Below, piece after piece: positions 4,958-5,949 of a stretch of 5,949 nt of DNA. How positions within the stretch are numbered: position 1 is the stretch's first letter; every line of letters begins with the position of its first letter. The translations under genes and the position numbers were made by a program. Origin of the DNA: Acetobacteraceae bacterium (GTDB lineage: Bacteria > Pseudomonadota > Alphaproteobacteria > Acetobacterales > Acetobacteraceae); contig JANXRT010000514.1 in NCBI GenBank assembly GCA_025356735.1, positions 1 to 5,949 on the forward strand, given 5' to 3'. The notes under the pieces are model-generated. The model was not told where the DNA came from. It was given only the letters and a program-made list of their open reading frames with translations, and did no database searches.

Positions 4958-5949
4958 TTACTTCCCCTCCCCAAACCGCGCCACTAAGTCAGACAGATGC
5001 CCGATCTCCTCCAGCCGCAGCCCGTCCGGTGCCGCCATCCGGCGGTTGCCGCGGGCCACCCGGCGCGGCAGCGTGGCGGCGTCGAACCCCAGTTTTCGAG
5101 CTTCCTTCAGCCGCGCCTCGGCCTGTGCCACCTGGCGGACTTCGCCCGACAGCCCGATCTCGCCAAAGTACACCATGCCAGGCTCGGTTGGCCGGTCGGA
5201 CGCCGCCGAGGCCAGCGCCGCCGCCACCGCGAGGTCGGCCGCCGGCTCCGCCACCCGCAGCCCGCCGGCGATGTTGAGGTAAACATCCGACATCGCCAGC
5301 CGCAGCCCGCAGCGGGTTTCCAGCACCGCCAGCAGCATGTTGAGCCGGCCGCCATCCCAGCCGATCACCGACCGGCGCGGCGTGCCGCCGGCATTGGCCG
5401 ACAGCAGCGCCTGGATCTCGACCAGCACCGGGCGCGTGCCCTCCAGCCCGGCGAACACCGCGCTGCCCGAGATGTTGCCGCGCCGCTCGGCCAGGAACAG
5501 CGCCGAGGGGTTGGCGACCTCGGCCAGCCCGACCTCCGTCATCTCGAACACGCCGATCTCGTCGGTGGCGCCGTAGCGGTTCTTGACCCCGCGCAGGATG
5601 CGGAACTGGTGGCCGCGGTCGCCCTCGAAATACAGCACGGCATCGACCATGTGCTCCAGCACGCGCGGTCCGGCGATGGCGCCGTCCTTGGTCACGTGGC
5701 CGACCAGCACCAGCGCGAAGCCGCGCGACTTGGCCAGCCGTATCAGCTCGAACGAGCAGGCGCGGACCTGAGACACGGTGCCAGGCGCGCTCTCGATGCT
5801 GTCGAGCCACATCGTCTGGATAGAGTCGATCACCACCAGCGCGATGTCGGTCGCACCCTCCAGGCTTGCGAGGATGTCGCGCAGGTTGATCGAGGCGGCG
5901 AGCTCGACCCCCGCATCGGCCAGGCCCAGCCGCCGGGCGCGCAGCCGCA
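4958..5949 (-). CDS. radA: DNA repair/recombination protein RadA (Sms), C-terminal part
   Basis: The frame is open from the window edge at 5949 to the TAA at 4958, giving 329 residues. The zinc finger and Walker A loop lie outside the window. RadA is a RecA-like hexameric ATPase that drives branch migration and processes recombination intermediates. Visible: RLGLADAGVELAASINLRDIL, a Walker B-type ALVVIDSIQT (visible residues 36-45), LVLVGHVTKDGAIAGPRVLEHMVD (79-102), and the RadA-specific KNRFG motif as KNRYG (122-126). A Lon-protease-like C-terminal domain follows (about 190-315) with DVYLNIAGGLRVAEPAADLA and FGEIGLSGEVRQV, lacking the Lon catalytic Ser loop as is normal for RadA. An apparent GTG start at 5836 is internal, because RadA-like residues continue upstream of it. 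It heads a possible radA-GST transcription unit; no functional link between the two is known to me. Confidence 0.97.
   Translation of the reverse strand, partial: RLRARRLGLADAGVELAASINLRDILASLEGATDIALVVIDSIQTMWLDSIESAPGTVSQVRACSFELIRLAKSRGFALVLVGHVTKDGAIAGPRVLEHMVDAVLYFEGDRGHQFRILRGVKNRYGATDEIGVFEMTEVGLAEVANPSALFLAERRGNISGSAVFAGLEGTRPVLVEIQALLSANAGGTPRRSVIGWDGGRLNMLLAVLETRCGLRLAMSDVYLNIAGGLRVAEPAADLAVAAALASAASDRPTEPGMVYFGEIGLSGEVRQVAQAEARLKEARKLGFDAATLPRRVARGNRRMAAPDGLRLEEIGHLSDLVARFGEGK

Noticed and set aside
4989..5810. Minus-strand open frame of 273 residues over radA
   Set aside because: It is an alternative-frame shadow, Arg/Gly/Ala-rich; the RadA frame is unambiguous.
5834..5836. GTG at 5836 as the start of radA
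   Set aside because: Conserved RadA sequence (RLGLADAG...DIALVVIDS) continues upstream in frame to the window edge.

Overview
The window is GC-rich, densely packed bacterial chromosome. Base composition, gene style and protein sequences suggest an alphaproteobacterium. The GC-rich stop-proximal repeat would suit the Rhodospirillales/Acetobacteraceae, but no ribosomal or other marker is present to prove it. No tRNA, rRNA, CRISPR array, insertion sequence or phage gene is visible, and no gene-free stretch exceeds about 100 bases.

Left part (1-3396): an acyl-CoA metabolism locus with two divergent arms. On the minus strand, a fused single-chain NDP(ADP)-forming acyl-CoA ligase (370-2532) is followed 10 bases later by a crotonase-fold enoyl-CoA hydratase/isomerase-like gene (1-359, cut by the window edge). 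The ligase stop codon touches the hydratase Shine-Dalgarno, so the two are probably translationally coupled. On the plus strand, a classical short-chain dehydrogenase (2629-3396) is driven from the shared 96-base intergenic region. Together they could activate an organic acid to its CoA thioester, act on the acyl-CoA, and oxidise or reduce a hydroxyl/keto intermediate. The substrate cannot be read from the sequence.

Middle part (3437-4076): a compact type II toxin-antitoxin operon on the minus strand. It has an AbrB/MazE-fold antitoxin followed by a ChpB/PemK/MazF-type endoribonuclease toxin, with a 4-base ATGA overlap. A good sigma70-like promoter lies upstream, with an imperfect inverted repeat covering its -10 box, the usual layout for autorepression. 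The module is less GC-rich and uses rarer codons than its neighbours, suggesting it was acquired.

Right part (4091-5949): a glutathione S-transferase family protein with a long C-terminal tail, and upstream of it the 3' two thirds or so of radA (DNA repair/recombination ATPase), both on the minus strand. The 69 bases between them contain two small inverted repeats.

The most unexpected non-coding signal is an 18-base sequence found just after two unrelated stop codons (the dehydrogenase and radA), in the same orientation relative to each gene. The most unexpected protein signal is the glutamine in place of the first catalytic glutamate in the crotonase-fold protein. I see no convincing evidence of a wholly new system; most of the window is recognisable metabolism, repair and a toxin-antitoxin pair.
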